A DNA stretch of 64,000 nt. Source: Streptomyces akebiae (GTDB lineage: Bacteria > Actinomycetota > Actinomycetes > Streptomycetales > Streptomycetaceae). The notes beneath the pieces were generated by a model. That model was not told where the DNA came from. It ran no database searches and was given only the letters and a program-made list of their open reading frames with translations. Each line of letters begins with the position of its first letter. Position 1 is the first letter of the stretch. The DNA is taken from assembly GCF_019599145.1 (NCBI RefSeq), contig NZ_CP080647.1:8308001-8372000 (forward strand), written 5' to 3'. Made by a program: the position numbers and the translations under genes. Of the stretch, positions 46,224 to 55,142 are shown piece after piece.

Positions 46224-47189
46224 TCAGGCCCGGGCGTCGTACGGTGTGCCCGCCCACTCCTCGTACGACGCCCACGCCTGAAGCACCCGCCCGCTCACGA
46301 ACCGGTACTCGCGCCCCGTGACCGGATCGGTGAACTCCAGCACCCGCGCGAGCAGTTGCAGCGGACGGCTGAAGTCGTCGGCCGGCACGGGGTCCCGCAC
46401 TTCCGGGTACAGCGGGTCACCGAGGATCGGCACGCCCAACGTGGCCATGTGCACTCGCAGTTGATGCGTCTGCCCGGTGCGGGGAGTCAGCCGATAGCGG
46501 GCCGGCCCGTCGTCCCGCCGCCGCAGCAGCTCCACCTCACTGACGGCGTTGGGTTCGCCCTCGACCTCTCGGGCCGCCATGACCCCGCGCTCCTTCACGA
46601 TCCGGCTGCGCACGGTGCGCGGGAGGGCGAGGGCCGGATCGTACGGGGCGACGGCCTCGTACTCCTTGGTGACGAGCCGGTCGCGGAACAGCGACTGGTA
46701 GGCGCCCCGTTCCCCGGGGCGCACGGTGAACAGCACCAGCCCGGCGGTGAGCCGGTCCAGGCGGTGGGCGGCGCTCAGCGTGGGCAGCCCCAGGTCGCGG
46801 CGGAGCCGGGCGAGCGCGGTCTCGGCGACATGGCTGCCGCGTGGCGTCGTGGCGAGGAAGTGCGGCTTGTCGACCACGACGATGTGCTCGTCGCGGTACA
46901 CGACGTCCAGTGCGAACGGCACCGGCACCTCGGGCGGCAGGTCCCGGTGGAACCACACCCACATGCCCGGCACATACGCCGTGTCACGCGGCACCGGCCG
47001 CCCCTCGACGTCCACGATCAGCCCGGCGTCCAGCATGCCGTCGATCACGCCCGGCCCGGCCGCCAGCCGGTCCACCAGGTGATCACGCACCGTCGCCCAT
47101 GCCGTTCCCTGCGGCAGCCTGACCCGCACCGGATCGATCCCGTCGCGCTGCGGCAGGGGGGAAGGGGGCACCGGACGTCTGCGTCTCAT
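46224..47189 (-). CDS. RluA-family pseudouridine synthase
   Basis: The 321-residue RNA pseudouridine synthase shows the catalytic HRLDRLTAGLVLF (Asp), VVDKPHFLATTPRGS, and the C-terminal RTGQTHQLRVHMATLGVPILGDPLYP. The target base is not known. The start is uncertain: GTG 47192 or ATG 47189 lie 5 and 8 bases after a TAGGCT -10 box on the minus strand, so the mRNA is probably leaderless. It converges with cvnE9 with only 8 bases between the stops. Confidence 0.9.
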   Translation of the reverse strand: MRRRRPVPPSPLPQRDGIDPVRVRLPQGTAWATVRDHLVDRLAAGPGVIDGMLDAGLIVDVEGRPVPRDTAYVPGMWVWFHRDLPPEVPVPFALDVVYRDEHIVVVDKPHFLATTPRGSHVAETALARLRRDLGLPTLSAAHRLDRLTAGLVLFTVRPGERGAYQSLFRDRLVTKEYEAVAPYDPALALPRTVRSRIVKERGVMAAREVEGEPNAVSEVELLRRRDDGPARYRLTPRTGQTHQLRVHMATLGVPILGDPLYPEVRDPVPADDFSRPLQLLARVLEFTDPVTGREYRFVSGRVLQAWASYEEWAGTPYDARA

Positions 47190-47270
47190 CACGAGCAAGC
47201 CTACGAGGGGACCGGTGGCGTGTGTGCGGTCCGGTCCCCCTTCTTCCGAGCGGGCCCGCCGTCGGTGGCG

Positions 47271-48287
47271 TCAGGCGGCGCACCGGTAGCGATCGGTGTC
47301 CTCGTGCCAGTGGTAGGAACCCGCGGCCCAGCCCTGGATGGCCCTGGCGTGGCGGAGCACGGCGCGCTGGGTGTGCTGACTCGTACGCAGGTCGTGCAGG
47401 GCTTGCGGGAGGTCCGACCTGACCGTCTCGTCCAGTGTCCTGACACGGCCTGTCAGGATGCGGTTGACGAGCGAGACCGCCTCGGGGAGGGGGACGCCGT
47501 GCAGTTCCTGGGTGACGCGCACGATGTTGTTCCTGGCGACACCTTCGCGCACTTCCTTGGGGTAGGACACGATGTCGTTGTGCAGATCGACGGTGTCCCG
47601 GAACGCGTTGATCAGTACGGTGAAGGGGCGCGTCGCGCGGATGTCGTCGGTGATCTCCCAGCCGAGCGAGTGCTCCATCAGCAGGGCGCTGCACCCGGCC
47701 GCCCCGTAGTCACGGCGCATCTCCGTCTGTTCGATCAGGTCGGGGAACCTGTGGCGGGTGAGGTTCTCCGTCTCCCACAGCGAGGCTTCCAGGAACTGTC
47801 GTATCGACCTGGTGTACAGGAACTGCCAGGAGAGGGATGCCGCGGGCGCGGTGCGCCGCCACAGGTCCGCCAGCGCGCGTTCCAGCGGCTCCTTCGGAGT
47901 CGGGCCCGAGTCCGGGAGATGTGCCGTCACCGGCAGGAAGGACATCAGGCGTTCGATGCGGTCGAGGATCTGCTCACGCTTTCCGAGGGCCTCGCACCAG
48001 GGCAGGAAGATGTCGTCGAGGCACCAGATCACACTGTGCCAACCGGACAGCAGCTCCAGCTCACGGGCCGACGCGTGCGGGTAGGTCAGGGCGGTGAACC
48101 GCGTGAAGTCCGCCCGGTCGAAGATCTCGGCACTCCATCCGCCGTGGTGCGAATCGGTGTGCTGGGGTTCGAGTAATCCCATGGACTGCGCCCACGCGCG
48201 AACGCGTGGACGGGTCTCCTCCAAGTAAGGGTTCACCCTGGCCGGGAACGGCATGTAGAACGAGGGTATCTGGAAGGTGTCCGCCAC
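47271..48287 (-). CDS. Class I terpene synthase, with a TTA codon
   Basis: The 338-residue single-domain cyclase begins FQIPSFYMPFPARVNPYLEET, like the N-terminal half of geosmin synthase. The metal motif is DDIFLP (Asp91-Asp92), lacking the third acid of DDxxxE. The second motif is intact (NDIVSYPKE), and the C-terminal RY pair is present (DRYRC). The product is probably a sesquiterpene, identity unknown. Leu38 is encoded by TTA (48174-48176), suggesting bldA dependence. The GTG follows AGGAGG. No tailoring gene lies beside it except the conservon P450. Confidence 0.87.
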   Translation of the reverse strand: MADTFQIPSFYMPFPARVNPYLEETRPRVRAWAQSMGLLEPQHTDSHHGGWSAEIFDRADFTRFTALTYPHASARELELLSGWHSVIWCLDDIFLPWCEALGKREQILDRIERLMSFLPVTAHLPDSGPTPKEPLERALADLWRRTAPAASLSWQFLYTRSIRQFLEASLWETENLTRHRFPDLIEQTEMRRDYGAAGCSALLMEHSLGWEITDDIRATRPFTVLINAFRDTVDLHNDIVSYPKEVREGVARNNIVRVTQELHGVPLPEAVSLVNRILTGRVRTLDETVRSDLPQALHDLRTSQHTQRAVLRHARAIQGWAAGSYHWHEDTDRYRCAA

Positions 48288-48975
48288 GGCTGCCTCCTGT
48301 CTGTGACGACTTGCCTCTGCACCGCCCTCAGTCCTGTGTCGACGGCGTGCGGGCCGCCACCAGGTCCGTGCATCACGCGCTGTACTCCGGTCGAACGGGG
48401 CCTCGTCGCCTGCGTGCCGGGCGGTGTCGTCGGCCGTGAACTTCGAGGTGACGTACGGACGGTGCAGAAAATCCGTGATCACCACCGCCGCGACCGAGCC
48501 ATCGGCGATCAAGCCATCGGCGACCAGGCCGTGAATCGCCCCCCGCTTTCCTCTGGACGCTCTCCGGGTAATTGACCTTCCAAACCACCATCCGCTCCCC
48601 GCTGTCCTGCGTCAACCTCGGCGGACCTTCCAGGAGGGCACGCAACGAAGACCTATGGTGATGTGTCAATCGTTTGACTTGAATGTGGGGCGCAGGGCGT
48701 GAAAACAGGCCAGTCCCCTGCGAAAGGTGTACGAGACACCGTTGGCCGCTCTCTCATCCCTGCCCCCTGCTGTGGCGGCAAATCGCCCCGACAACCCACC
48801 ACTTCGCACCATGCGATGGCATGAGGGCCACCGACAGGGCGTGCGACCCCGGCGCGTGGAGCGGCCGTTCGTCCCGCGCTGCCCGGCGCGCCGCCCGTGC
48901 CGGGCCTGTGCGGCGGTCGGGGGAGCGGCGCGCTGCCGAGGCGGGTGGTGGTGGTGCTGCCGAGCGGGACGAGTG
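48288..48975. other. Long intergenic region upstream of the terpene synthase
   Basis: I see no convincing gene in these 688 bases; open frames here have no ribosome sites or family features. A TTGACA box (minus strand, 48664-48669) lies in an AT-rich stretch that also has the inverted repeat GTCAA-N4-TTGAC. Its -10 partner is unclear. A 14-base sequence resembling AGCCATCGGCGA is tandemly repeated around 48497-48525. Confidence 0.45.
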
Positions 48976-50493
48976 TCACCCGGAGCGCGCGCGGTGGTTG
49001 CGGATGAGGTGGTAGGTGACGCCCGCGGCCACCGTGGCCAGGAGGAACAGGACGCTGAACCACTGGAACCACCAGTGGCCGCCGGCCGGGTCGTAGACGT
49101 CTGCTCGGGGCCAGGCCAGGTTGACGGTCATGAAGAGGCCGTAGAGGAGAGCGAGGGCGTTGACGGGGATGCCCCAGCGGCCGAGGGAGAAGAGGGGTTT
49201 GCCGGTCTCGTCGGTGCCCGGGGTGGGGAAGGTGCCCTTCAGGCGCCGTATCAGGAGTGGGCCGGTGACCATCGCGTACGCCAGGTACAGCATCACGATG
49301 CAGGTCGTGCCGATGGCCAGGAACGCCTCCGGCGAGGCGAAGTTGAGGAGCAGCAGGGCGGCGGCGAGGACGCCGACGACCAGGGCGGGGGCGGTGGGCA
49401 TGCCGGTGCGTGGGGCGACCTTGGCGAGCCGCCCGGCGAAGGGGAGCCGGCCGTCGCGGGCCATCGAGAAGAGCATGCGGCTGGCCGATGTCTGGATCGC
49501 GAGCGTGGCCACGGTGATCGCCACCACCACGTCGGCGAGCAGGACGCGACCCACCCCGTCACCGAGGCTGCTGGTCAGCACATAGCTCAGGCCGTCCACC
49601 CCCAGCCTGCCGTCGGTCAGGCTCGGCGCGGCGAGCAGACCGCCGAGGACGAGCAGACCGCCGAGCAGACCGGCCGCGCCGAGTGCCGTGAGGATCGTGC
49701 GGGGCGCGACGCGGCGCGGATGGTGGGTCTCCTCGCTCATCTCGCCCGCGCTGTCGAAGCCGATCATCACGTACGCGGCCATGAACGAGCCCACCAGCAG
49801 GGCACCCAGCAGATCGGTGCTGCCCTCGGCCATGTGGAACGTGATGCCGGGGGAGCGCTCGGAGTGGGTGAGCAGCAGGACGATGATCAGGACCGCGCCG
49901 ATGATCTCGGCGGTCACGCCCACCCGGTTGACCACGGACAGCACCCGGTTGTCGAGGACGTTCACGAACGTCGTGAGGGCCAGCAGGAGCACACCCAGGA
50001 CGGCCGCGTTCGCCGCGCCCGTCGGCGAGGTGGGTGTCGGGTCGCCGCCCACGAACTGGAAGCCCGACCAGATCGCCGGCAGCACCATCTGGAGCGCGAG
50101 CGCGGCCGCGGCGACCACCACGATCTGTCCGATCACCATGATCCAGCCGGCGAACCAGCCGAAGGTCCGGTTGGACAGGCGCGAGGACCACTGGTAGATC
50201 GCGCCCGATATCGGGTAGCGCGCCGCGAGCTCCGCGAAGCAGGCGGCCACCAGCAATTGGCCGACGAGCACCGCCGGCCAGGTCCAGAAGAAGACCGGGC
50301 CGCCGAACGCGTATCCGAAGGCGAAGAACTGGAAGACGGTCGTGAGGACCGAGATGAAGGAGAAACCGGCGGCGAACGAGGCGTATCTGCTCAGGCTGCG
50401 GTGCAGCTCCTGGCGATAGCCGAACTCGGTCAGGGAACGGTCGTCGGCGGAGTGGGGCGGCTCCGGACGGAGGTCGGGGGCGGTGCTCGTCAT
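48976..50493 (-). CDS. APC-family amino acid/amine permease under the carboxylase-type operator
   Basis: The 505-residue polytopic transporter has about twelve membrane segments and the APC hallmark ELAARYPISGAIYQWSSRL after helix 2. It belongs with GABA/amine permeases; permeases of this type accompany urea/guanidine carboxylase genes. ATG 50493 follows GCAGGTT. Its promoter region holds the same palindrome as the carboxylase operon, so I infer uptake of that pathway's substrate or a related amine. The N-terminal 30 residues are cytoplasmic and charged. Confidence 0.87.
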   Translation of the reverse strand: MTSTAPDLRPEPPHSADDRSLTEFGYRQELHRSLSRYASFAAGFSFISVLTTVFQFFAFGYAFGGPVFFWTWPAVLVGQLLVAACFAELAARYPISGAIYQWSSRLSNRTFGWFAGWIMVIGQIVVVAAAALALQMVLPAIWSGFQFVGGDPTPTSPTGAANAAVLGVLLLALTTFVNVLDNRVLSVVNRVGVTAEIIGAVLIIVLLLTHSERSPGITFHMAEGSTDLLGALLVGSFMAAYVMIGFDSAGEMSEETHHPRRVAPRTILTALGAAGLLGGLLVLGGLLAAPSLTDGRLGVDGLSYVLTSSLGDGVGRVLLADVVVAITVATLAIQTSASRMLFSMARDGRLPFAGRLAKVAPRTGMPTAPALVVGVLAAALLLLNFASPEAFLAIGTTCIVMLYLAYAMVTGPLLIRRLKGTFPTPGTDETGKPLFSLGRWGIPVNALALLYGLFMTVNLAWPRADVYDPAGGHWWFQWFSVLFLLATVAAGVTYHLIRNHRARSG

Positions 50494-50548
50494 GACGGCA
50501 ACCTGCTTTCGCAACAAGCGGCGCGAGCTTTCGCGCACCAGCGGCGCG

Positions 50549-50572
50549 AATTCCTGTCGGGCGACAGAAATT
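50549..50572. promoter_or_regulatory. Second TetR-type operator, in front of the APC permease
   Basis: AATTCCTGTCG and CGACAGAAATT flank GG; the arms differ by one base. On the minus strand it overlaps a TAATTT box exactly as at 40383-40404, and the matching stretch extends on to TTAGG. It lies 56 bases before the permease start and is the only other copy I found in the window. Confidence 0.75.
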
Positions 50573-50805
50573 AGGGGAGACCTGTGTCGCGCGCGTCACG
50601 CGACCGTGTCCGGGGCGCGCCCAAATCCTCACGACCACGGCAAGGGCGGGCAGGTGGGCAAGGAGTGACGCAGGCATGTTCGAGAAGGCCGGGATACGGT
50701 CGGCGAGGCCCGCCGGACCGGCGTCGCGGCGGGGGCGGTGTCGCGCCCCCGTGCTGAGCGGCCCCGGGCAGCCGGCTTCCGACGATCGCGGTGAGGAACC
50801 TCCGG

Positions 50806-51693
50806 ATGAACGACGCCGCACCCCCCGCCCACCAGCTTCTCCCGGGCGCGCACGGCTCGCCCGTGCTGCTGCACGTGCCGCACGGCTCGCGCGCGATCCC
50901 GGCGGCCGTACGGGACGGGATCGTGCTCGACGACGCCGCGCTGGAGCGGGAGTTGGACCACATCACCGACGCGTACACGGACCGCATCGCCGAGCGGGCC
51001 GCCGTGCGGTCTGCCGTGCGCCCGTGGCGGTTCGTGAACCGGCTGTCCCGGCTCGTGGTCGATCCCGAACGGTTCCCGGACGAGCGGGAGGAGATGCTGG
51101 CCGTGGGCATGGGCGCCGTCTACACGAGGACCACGCACGGGGAGGTGCTCCGCCCGGCCGGACGCGACGGTCAGCCCCTCGGCGGACAGTCGCTCGTCGA
51201 CCGCTACTTCCGCCCCTACGCCGCCGCCATGACCCATGCCGTGACGCACCTGTTGGAGACGGTCGGCCGGGCGGTCGTCATCGACGTCCACTCGTACCCG
51301 ACCGAGCCCCTCCCCTACGAACTCCACGGCGAGGGCCCTCGCCCGCCCGTCTGTCTGGGCAGCGACCCCTTCCACACTCCGGCCGGCCTGCTGGCCGCCG
51401 CCGAGGACGTGTTCGCCGGGTTCGGTGGCATCGGCGTCAACAGCCCGTTCGGCGGCGCGTACGTCCCGCTGGAGTACTACGGGCACGACCCAAGGGTGAC
51501 CGCCCTGATGATCGAGATCCGCCGGGACGTCTACATGACGGAGCCGGGTGGGCCGGCGGGGCAGGGAGTGGACCCACTGGCGGACGCCCTCGGCCGTCTC
51601 GTTGATGTGGTGACCACTGCCTCACGACACCGCGCACGCCTGGCCGATCCGGATGGTGCGGATCTGTTGGTCCCTCGCCCCCTTCAGGGGTGA
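50806..51693 (+). CDS. N-formylglutamate amidohydrolase family protein
   Basis: The 295-residue member of the FGase family (HutG/zinc carboxypeptidase-like fold) has PVLLHVPHGSRAIP near the N-terminus (metal His), RFVNRLSRLVVDPERF, and VVIDVHSYP with the second metal site. It would release formate from N-formylglutamate or a similar N-acyl amino acid. The ATG follows GTGAGGAACC. It is divergent from the APC permease; no other histidine-degradation genes are present, so the true substrate is open. Confidence 0.85.
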   Translation: MNDAAPPAHQLLPGAHGSPVLLHVPHGSRAIPAAVRDGIVLDDAALERELDHITDAYTDRIAERAAVRSAVRPWRFVNRLSRLVVDPERFPDEREEMLAVGMGAVYTRTTHGEVLRPAGRDGQPLGGQSLVDRYFRPYAAAMTHAVTHLLETVGRAVVIDVHSYPTEPLPYELHGEGPRPPVCLGSDPFHTPAGLLAAAEDVFAGFGGIGVNSPFGGAYVPLEYYGHDPRVTALMIEIRRDVYMTEPGGPAGQGVDPLADALGRLVDVVTTASRHRARLADPDGADLLVPRPLQG

Positions 51694-51767
51694 GGCCAGT
51701 CGGGCGGGTGCAGTTGCACGTACCAGGCCCCACTCCCTGATCCGGCCCAGCCGAACGGCAGGCCCCT

Positions 51768-52379
51768 CTAGCCGTCTACCTCGTACTGGCCGACCTCAAT
51801 GAAGTAGCGCAGCGCTTCCGGGGTGTTGTCGTCCAGGGCCGCGTTCGCCGCCGTGCGCAGGGCGTCGCTGATGTCGGGATCGGCCAGCATTCGCGCGATG
51901 GTGACACGGTCGTCCTCGGCCTGGGCGAGACGGAGGCCGGTTTCGAGGAATTCACGCACGACCTCGGGGCTGCCGTCGTCGAGGGCCTTGTTGGCCTCAC
52001 GGACGACGGCCTTGCCGCTGTCGGGGTCGGCGAGGATTCTGCCGATGGTGACACGGTCGTCCTCGGCCTGAGCGAGGCCGTATCCGGTTTCGAGCCAGGC
52101 GCGCATCTCCTCCACGGTGCCGTCGTCGAGGAGCTCGTTGGCCTCGCGGGTCACGCGCTCGCCGCTGTCGGGGTCGGCCAGGATGCGGGCGATCGCGATG
52201 CGCAGGTCGTCCGCGTTCATCTCGTCGTAGGGGGAGCCCGCGGCCGACGCCGCGGCGGCGGTCGACGGCGTCGTGGCCGTGGCGGTGGCTAAGGAGGGAG
52301 TGGAGAGCAGCAGGGCCGGGGCGAGGGCGCCGGCGGCCACGGCGAGGGTCGCGCGGGTCAGTCTCAAGGAGTCAACCAC
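51768..52379 (-). CDS. Secreted ALF-repeat protein
   Basis: The 203-residue exported protein has a signal peptide (LAVAAGALAPALLLSTPSLA, about residues 10-30) and then three tandem repeats of about 42 residues built on ILADPDSG ... REANxxLDDGxxExxRxFLETG. These are the short 'ALF' repeats seen in secreted streptomycete proteins; their binding partner is unknown. The DNA of repeats 2 and 3 is nearly the same over GTGACACGGTCGTCCTCGGC. The GTG start at 52379 has a weak ribosome site. Confidence 0.75.
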   Translation of the reverse strand: MVDSLRLTRATLAVAAGALAPALLLSTPSLATATATTPSTAAAASAAGSPYDEMNADDLRIAIARILADPDSGERVTREANELLDDGTVEEMRAWLETGYGLAQAEDDRVTIGRILADPDSGKAVVREANKALDDGSPEVVREFLETGLRLAQAEDDRVTIARMLADPDISDALRTAANAALDDNTPEALRYFIEVGQYEVDG

Positions 52380-52513
52380 CTTGTGTCGTTGTCGCGGAGT
52401 GCGGTGGGGGCATCGTCCCAAGGAGAGCCGGCCGGGCCACCGCCCGGATCACGCAGTCTTCACGGGCTCCTCATTGCCGAGGCCTACCACTAGCACGAGC
52501 AGTTTAGATTCGA

Positions 52514-53011
52514 TCACTCTGTCGGCGATCGATAATCCGGGTACGCGCCGTCGACTGACGCGCAGAGAGCCCAGTTGACCCCAGGGTCCTCGCTCTCCTG
52601 AAGAGATCCACGGCTCCGGCTGGCCGGGAGGTGGCCATCGGTCCGGTCGGCGGGCGTGCCGTGCGGGGTCAGGACCGGGATGCGTTCGCCGCGTGTGTCG
52701 GTCACTTCCAGGCGTACGGTCCTGTCGTGGGCGGTGATCCGCAGGTGGAAGTCCCGTCCGGGCACGGTCCCGTGCCGCACGGCGTTGACGCACAGTTCGG
52801 CGGCGATGAGCGCGAGCGCGTCGTGCGCGTCGCTGTCGCAGGGGATGCCCCAGGCGTCGAGCCGCACCCCGCACAGGCGACGGGCGAGGCGGGCACCGCG
52901 TCGGGCCGAGGGGAAGCTCATCGCGAAGTGGTGGGTGGGGTTCGTGAGTTGGGTGGTGCGGGGTTCGGTAGGGGCTTCTGTGGGGGTGGTGATCGTGGGG
53001 TTGCTGGTCAT
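52514..53011 (-). CDS. ATP-binding (HATPase) regulator of the WhiJ/AbaA type, C-terminus degenerate
   Basis: The 165-residue product resembles the RsbW-like ATPases encoded divergently from XRE/DUF397 pairs. The N-box IAAELCVNAVRHG and LEVTDTRGE are clear, but the expected G2 box (GRGL..V.ALA..WG) after residue 110 is missing and is replaced by SRSRGSLQESEDPGVNWAL. The 3' end is probably damaged by a frameshift or replacement, in line with decay of the neighbouring regulator gene. ATG 53011 is a plausible start. Confidence 0.65.
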   Translation of the reverse strand: MTSNPTITTPTEAPTEPRTTQLTNPTHHFAMSFPSARRGARLARRLCGVRLDAWGIPCDSDAHDALALIAAELCVNAVRHGTVPGRDFHLRITAHDRTVRLEVTDTRGERIPVLTPHGTPADRTDGHLPASRSRGSLQESEDPGVNWALCASVDGAYPDYRSPTE

Positions 53012-53360
53012 GGCTCCACCGTGGCCGTTGGTGGCGTAGCGTTACCGGTGGTGACGCGCCGTCGTGGGTGGGTTGTACGCGGGGGTGCTGTGCGTGTACG
53101 TGCGGTGCGGGTGGATGTGGTGACCCATGAGGGACGACGAGGTCGACGGGGTGGACCGGGCCGACGGGGTCGGGCAGCGGCCGGAGGACGAGCCGGGGAC
53201 CGGTGTGGTGGCCGCGTTCGGACGGTAGTTGAAGCTGCTGAGGGTCCGGGCGGGGCTGGATCGGGCGGCGTTCGGAAGCTGGTGGGGTACGCGGCGGACT
53301 CGGTCGCGTCGATCGAGCAGGGGAGGCGGATTCCCCAGCCGAGGTTTGTGGACCGGGCGG

Positions 53361-53369
53361 ATGAGGTGC
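53361..53369 (+). repeat. Target-site duplication, left copy
   Basis: ATGAGGTGC directly before the left end of the IS element is repeated exactly at 55143-55151 after the right end. Nine bases is usual for the IS256 family. Confidence 0.85.
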
Positions 53370-53493
53370 GAGCAATGCTCATGACCTGTGGATCGGTGTC
53401 GGCGAGGCAACGTGGAGGGCGTACCTTCCCGAATGATCCTGTGATGGTCATCGAGTAGGCCGACGTTGGCGCGTCGGTCGGGAAGGCACGCCC

Positions 53494-54744
53494 GTGCTCA
53501 CGGTAGTCAATGCTGACGGTTCCACGCCAAACGGCTCCTTGATCGACGAGATCGTCCGTGAGGGGGCCCGGCGGATGCTGGCCGCAGCCCTGGAAGTGGA
53601 AGTCAACAGCTACATAGCCGAGTTGGCCGGTGAACGGGACGGCGACGGTCGCCGCCTGGTCGTGCGCAACGGCTACCACCAGCCCAGGAAGGTCACCACG
53701 GCAGCCGGGACGGTCGAGGTGCGGGCCCCACGCGTGAACGACAAGCGCGTCGATGAGACCACGGGCGAGCGCAAGCGGTTCTCCTCGGCGATCCTGCCGC
53801 CCTGGTGCCGCAAGTCCCCGAAGGTCAGCGAGGTGCTGCCCCTGCTCTACCTGCACGGCCTGTCCTCGGGTGACTTCGTGCCCGCGCTGGAGCAGTTCCT
53901 CGGCTCCTCGGCCGGCCTGTCACCCGCCACCGTGACACGGCTGACCGCACAGTGGCAGGCCGACCACACCGCGTTCATGGACCGGGACCTGTCCGCCAGC
54001 GACTACGTGTACGTCTGGGCAGACGGCGTCCACCTGCGCATCCGCCTGGAGGAGGCGAGGGCCGCCGTCCTGGTGCTCATGGGGGTGCGCACGGACGGCA
54101 CGAAGGAACTGATCGCGATGACCGACGGATACCGCGAGTCGTCCGAGGCATGGGCAGGACTGCTGCGGGACTGCGCCCGCCGGGGCATGCGGGCCCCAGT
54201 CCTGGCCGTCGGCGACGGCGCGCTCGGCTTCTGGAACGCGCTGAACGAGGTCTTCCCTGACACCCGCCATCAGCGGTGCTGGGTTCATAAAACCGCCAAT
54301 GTCCTGGACGCGCTGCCCAAGTCGGCCCAGCCCGCGGCAAAACGCGCGATCCAGGAGATCTACAACGCCGAGGACAAGGACCACGCGGCCAGGGCCGTCC
54401 GCGACTTCGAACGGGCCTACCAGGCGAAATACCCCAAGGTCGTCAAGCGGATCACGGACGACGAGGACGAGCTGCTGGCGTTCTTCGACTTCCCCGCCGA
54501 GCACTGGATCCACCTGCGGACCACGAATCCGATCGAGTCGACCTTCGCCACCGTGCGGCTTCGAACCAAGGTCACCAAGGGTGCCGGCTCCCGCGCGGCG
54601 GGACTGGCCATGGTCTTCAAGCTCATCGAGTCGGCCCAGGCCCGCTGGCGGGCGGTGAACGCGCCCCACCTCGTCGCACTTGTCCGCGCCGGCGCCCACT
54701 TCGAACGCGGTCAGCTGGTTGAGCGTGAGGAGCAGGCAGCCTGA
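53494..54744 (+). CDS. IS256-family (mutator type) transposase
   Basis: The 416-residue transposase appears complete. The N-terminal region GARRMLAAALEVEVNSYIAEL and VRNGYHQPRKVTTAAGTVEVRAPRV is typical. The catalytic residues are in VWADGVHLRIR (Asp), VGDGALGFW (Asp) and TTNPIESTFATVRLRTKVTKGAGS (Glu). The GTG start follows GGAAGG. The element looks recent, since both inverted repeats and target duplications are well preserved. Confidence 0.95.
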   Translation: MLTVVNADGSTPNGSLIDEIVREGARRMLAAALEVEVNSYIAELAGERDGDGRRLVVRNGYHQPRKVTTAAGTVEVRAPRVNDKRVDETTGERKRFSSAILPPWCRKSPKVSEVLPLLYLHGLSSGDFVPALEQFLGSSAGLSPATVTRLTAQWQADHTAFMDRDLSASDYVYVWADGVHLRIRLEEARAAVLVLMGVRTDGTKELIAMTDGYRESSEAWAGLLRDCARRGMRAPVLAVGDGALGFWNALNEVFPDTRHQRCWVHKTANVLDALPKSAQPAAKRAIQEIYNAEDKDHAARAVRDFERAYQAKYPKVVKRITDDEDELLAFFDFPAEHWIHLRTTNPIESTFATVRLRTKVTKGAGSRAAGLAMVFKLIESAQARWRAVNAPHLVALVRAGAHFERGQLVEREEQAA

Positions 54745-55106
54745 TGGACACGCCCAATCCGCTGACCGACGAGGAACTCTCCGAGATCGAGGATCTTGCC
54801 GGTGCCGCCACCCCAGGGCCCTGGCACGTGCGCCAACTCGACGACGACTTCGCCATGAGCCTCGTCGCGATCAGCACGGTCCCCGACACCGGGACCGGCG
54901 AACGCTGGCCAGACTTCGACCACCGGCAGATCGTGGCCGCCACCCTGGTCCAGCAGCCACGTTATGTCGACGTCGCGGACGAACGCTGGGACGAGAACGC
55001 CCACTTCATCGCCAACGCCCGCCAGGACATTCCCCGCCTGATCGCCGAGATCCGACGTCTCCGCCGCATCCTCGACGCCAAAGATCAGGAGCCTGAAGAA
55101 AACTGA
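54744..55106 (+). CDS. Passenger gene of the IS element, unknown function
   Basis: The 120-residue acidic protein is encoded within the IS boundaries, its ATG overlapping the transposase stop by one base, with GAGGAG upstream, so translation is coupled. It shows ATPGPWHVRQ near residue 22 and ENAHFIANARQDIPRLIAEIRRLRRIL at the C-terminus. That spacing recalls Ea22-like phage proteins and related actinobacterial hypotheticals. No catalytic motif is evident. It could modulate transposition or act for the host; neither is shown. Confidence 0.75.
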   Translation: MDTPNPLTDEELSEIEDLAGAATPGPWHVRQLDDDFAMSLVAISTVPDTGTGERWPDFDHRQIVAATLVQQPRYVDVADERWDENAHFIANARQDIPRLIAEIRRLRRILDAKDQEPEEN

Positions 55107-55142
55107 AGAGCACCACCGATCCACAGGAATTGACAATTACTC

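Larger units (their letters stand above)
53370..55142 (+). mobile_element. IS256-family insertion sequence carrying a passenger gene
   Basis: The 1773-bp element is bounded by 29-bp imperfect inverted repeats (53370-53398 and 55114-55142; both begin GAG and share the perfect inner block CCTGTGGATCGGTG) and by a 9-bp target duplication. It encodes a mutator-type transposase and, overlapping its stop codon, a second gene of 120 codons with no transposase similarity. It has interrupted an XRE-DUF5753 gene in the same orientation. Confidence 0.88.

Noticed and set aside
48683..49015. Possible gene between the terpene synthase and permease
   Set aside because: Arg/Ala-rich composition, no ribosome site, and it overlaps the permease end.
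52449..53375. Long frame antisense across the XRE remnant and ATPase
   Set aside because: Pro/His/Arg-rich shadow; it includes no recognisable domain.
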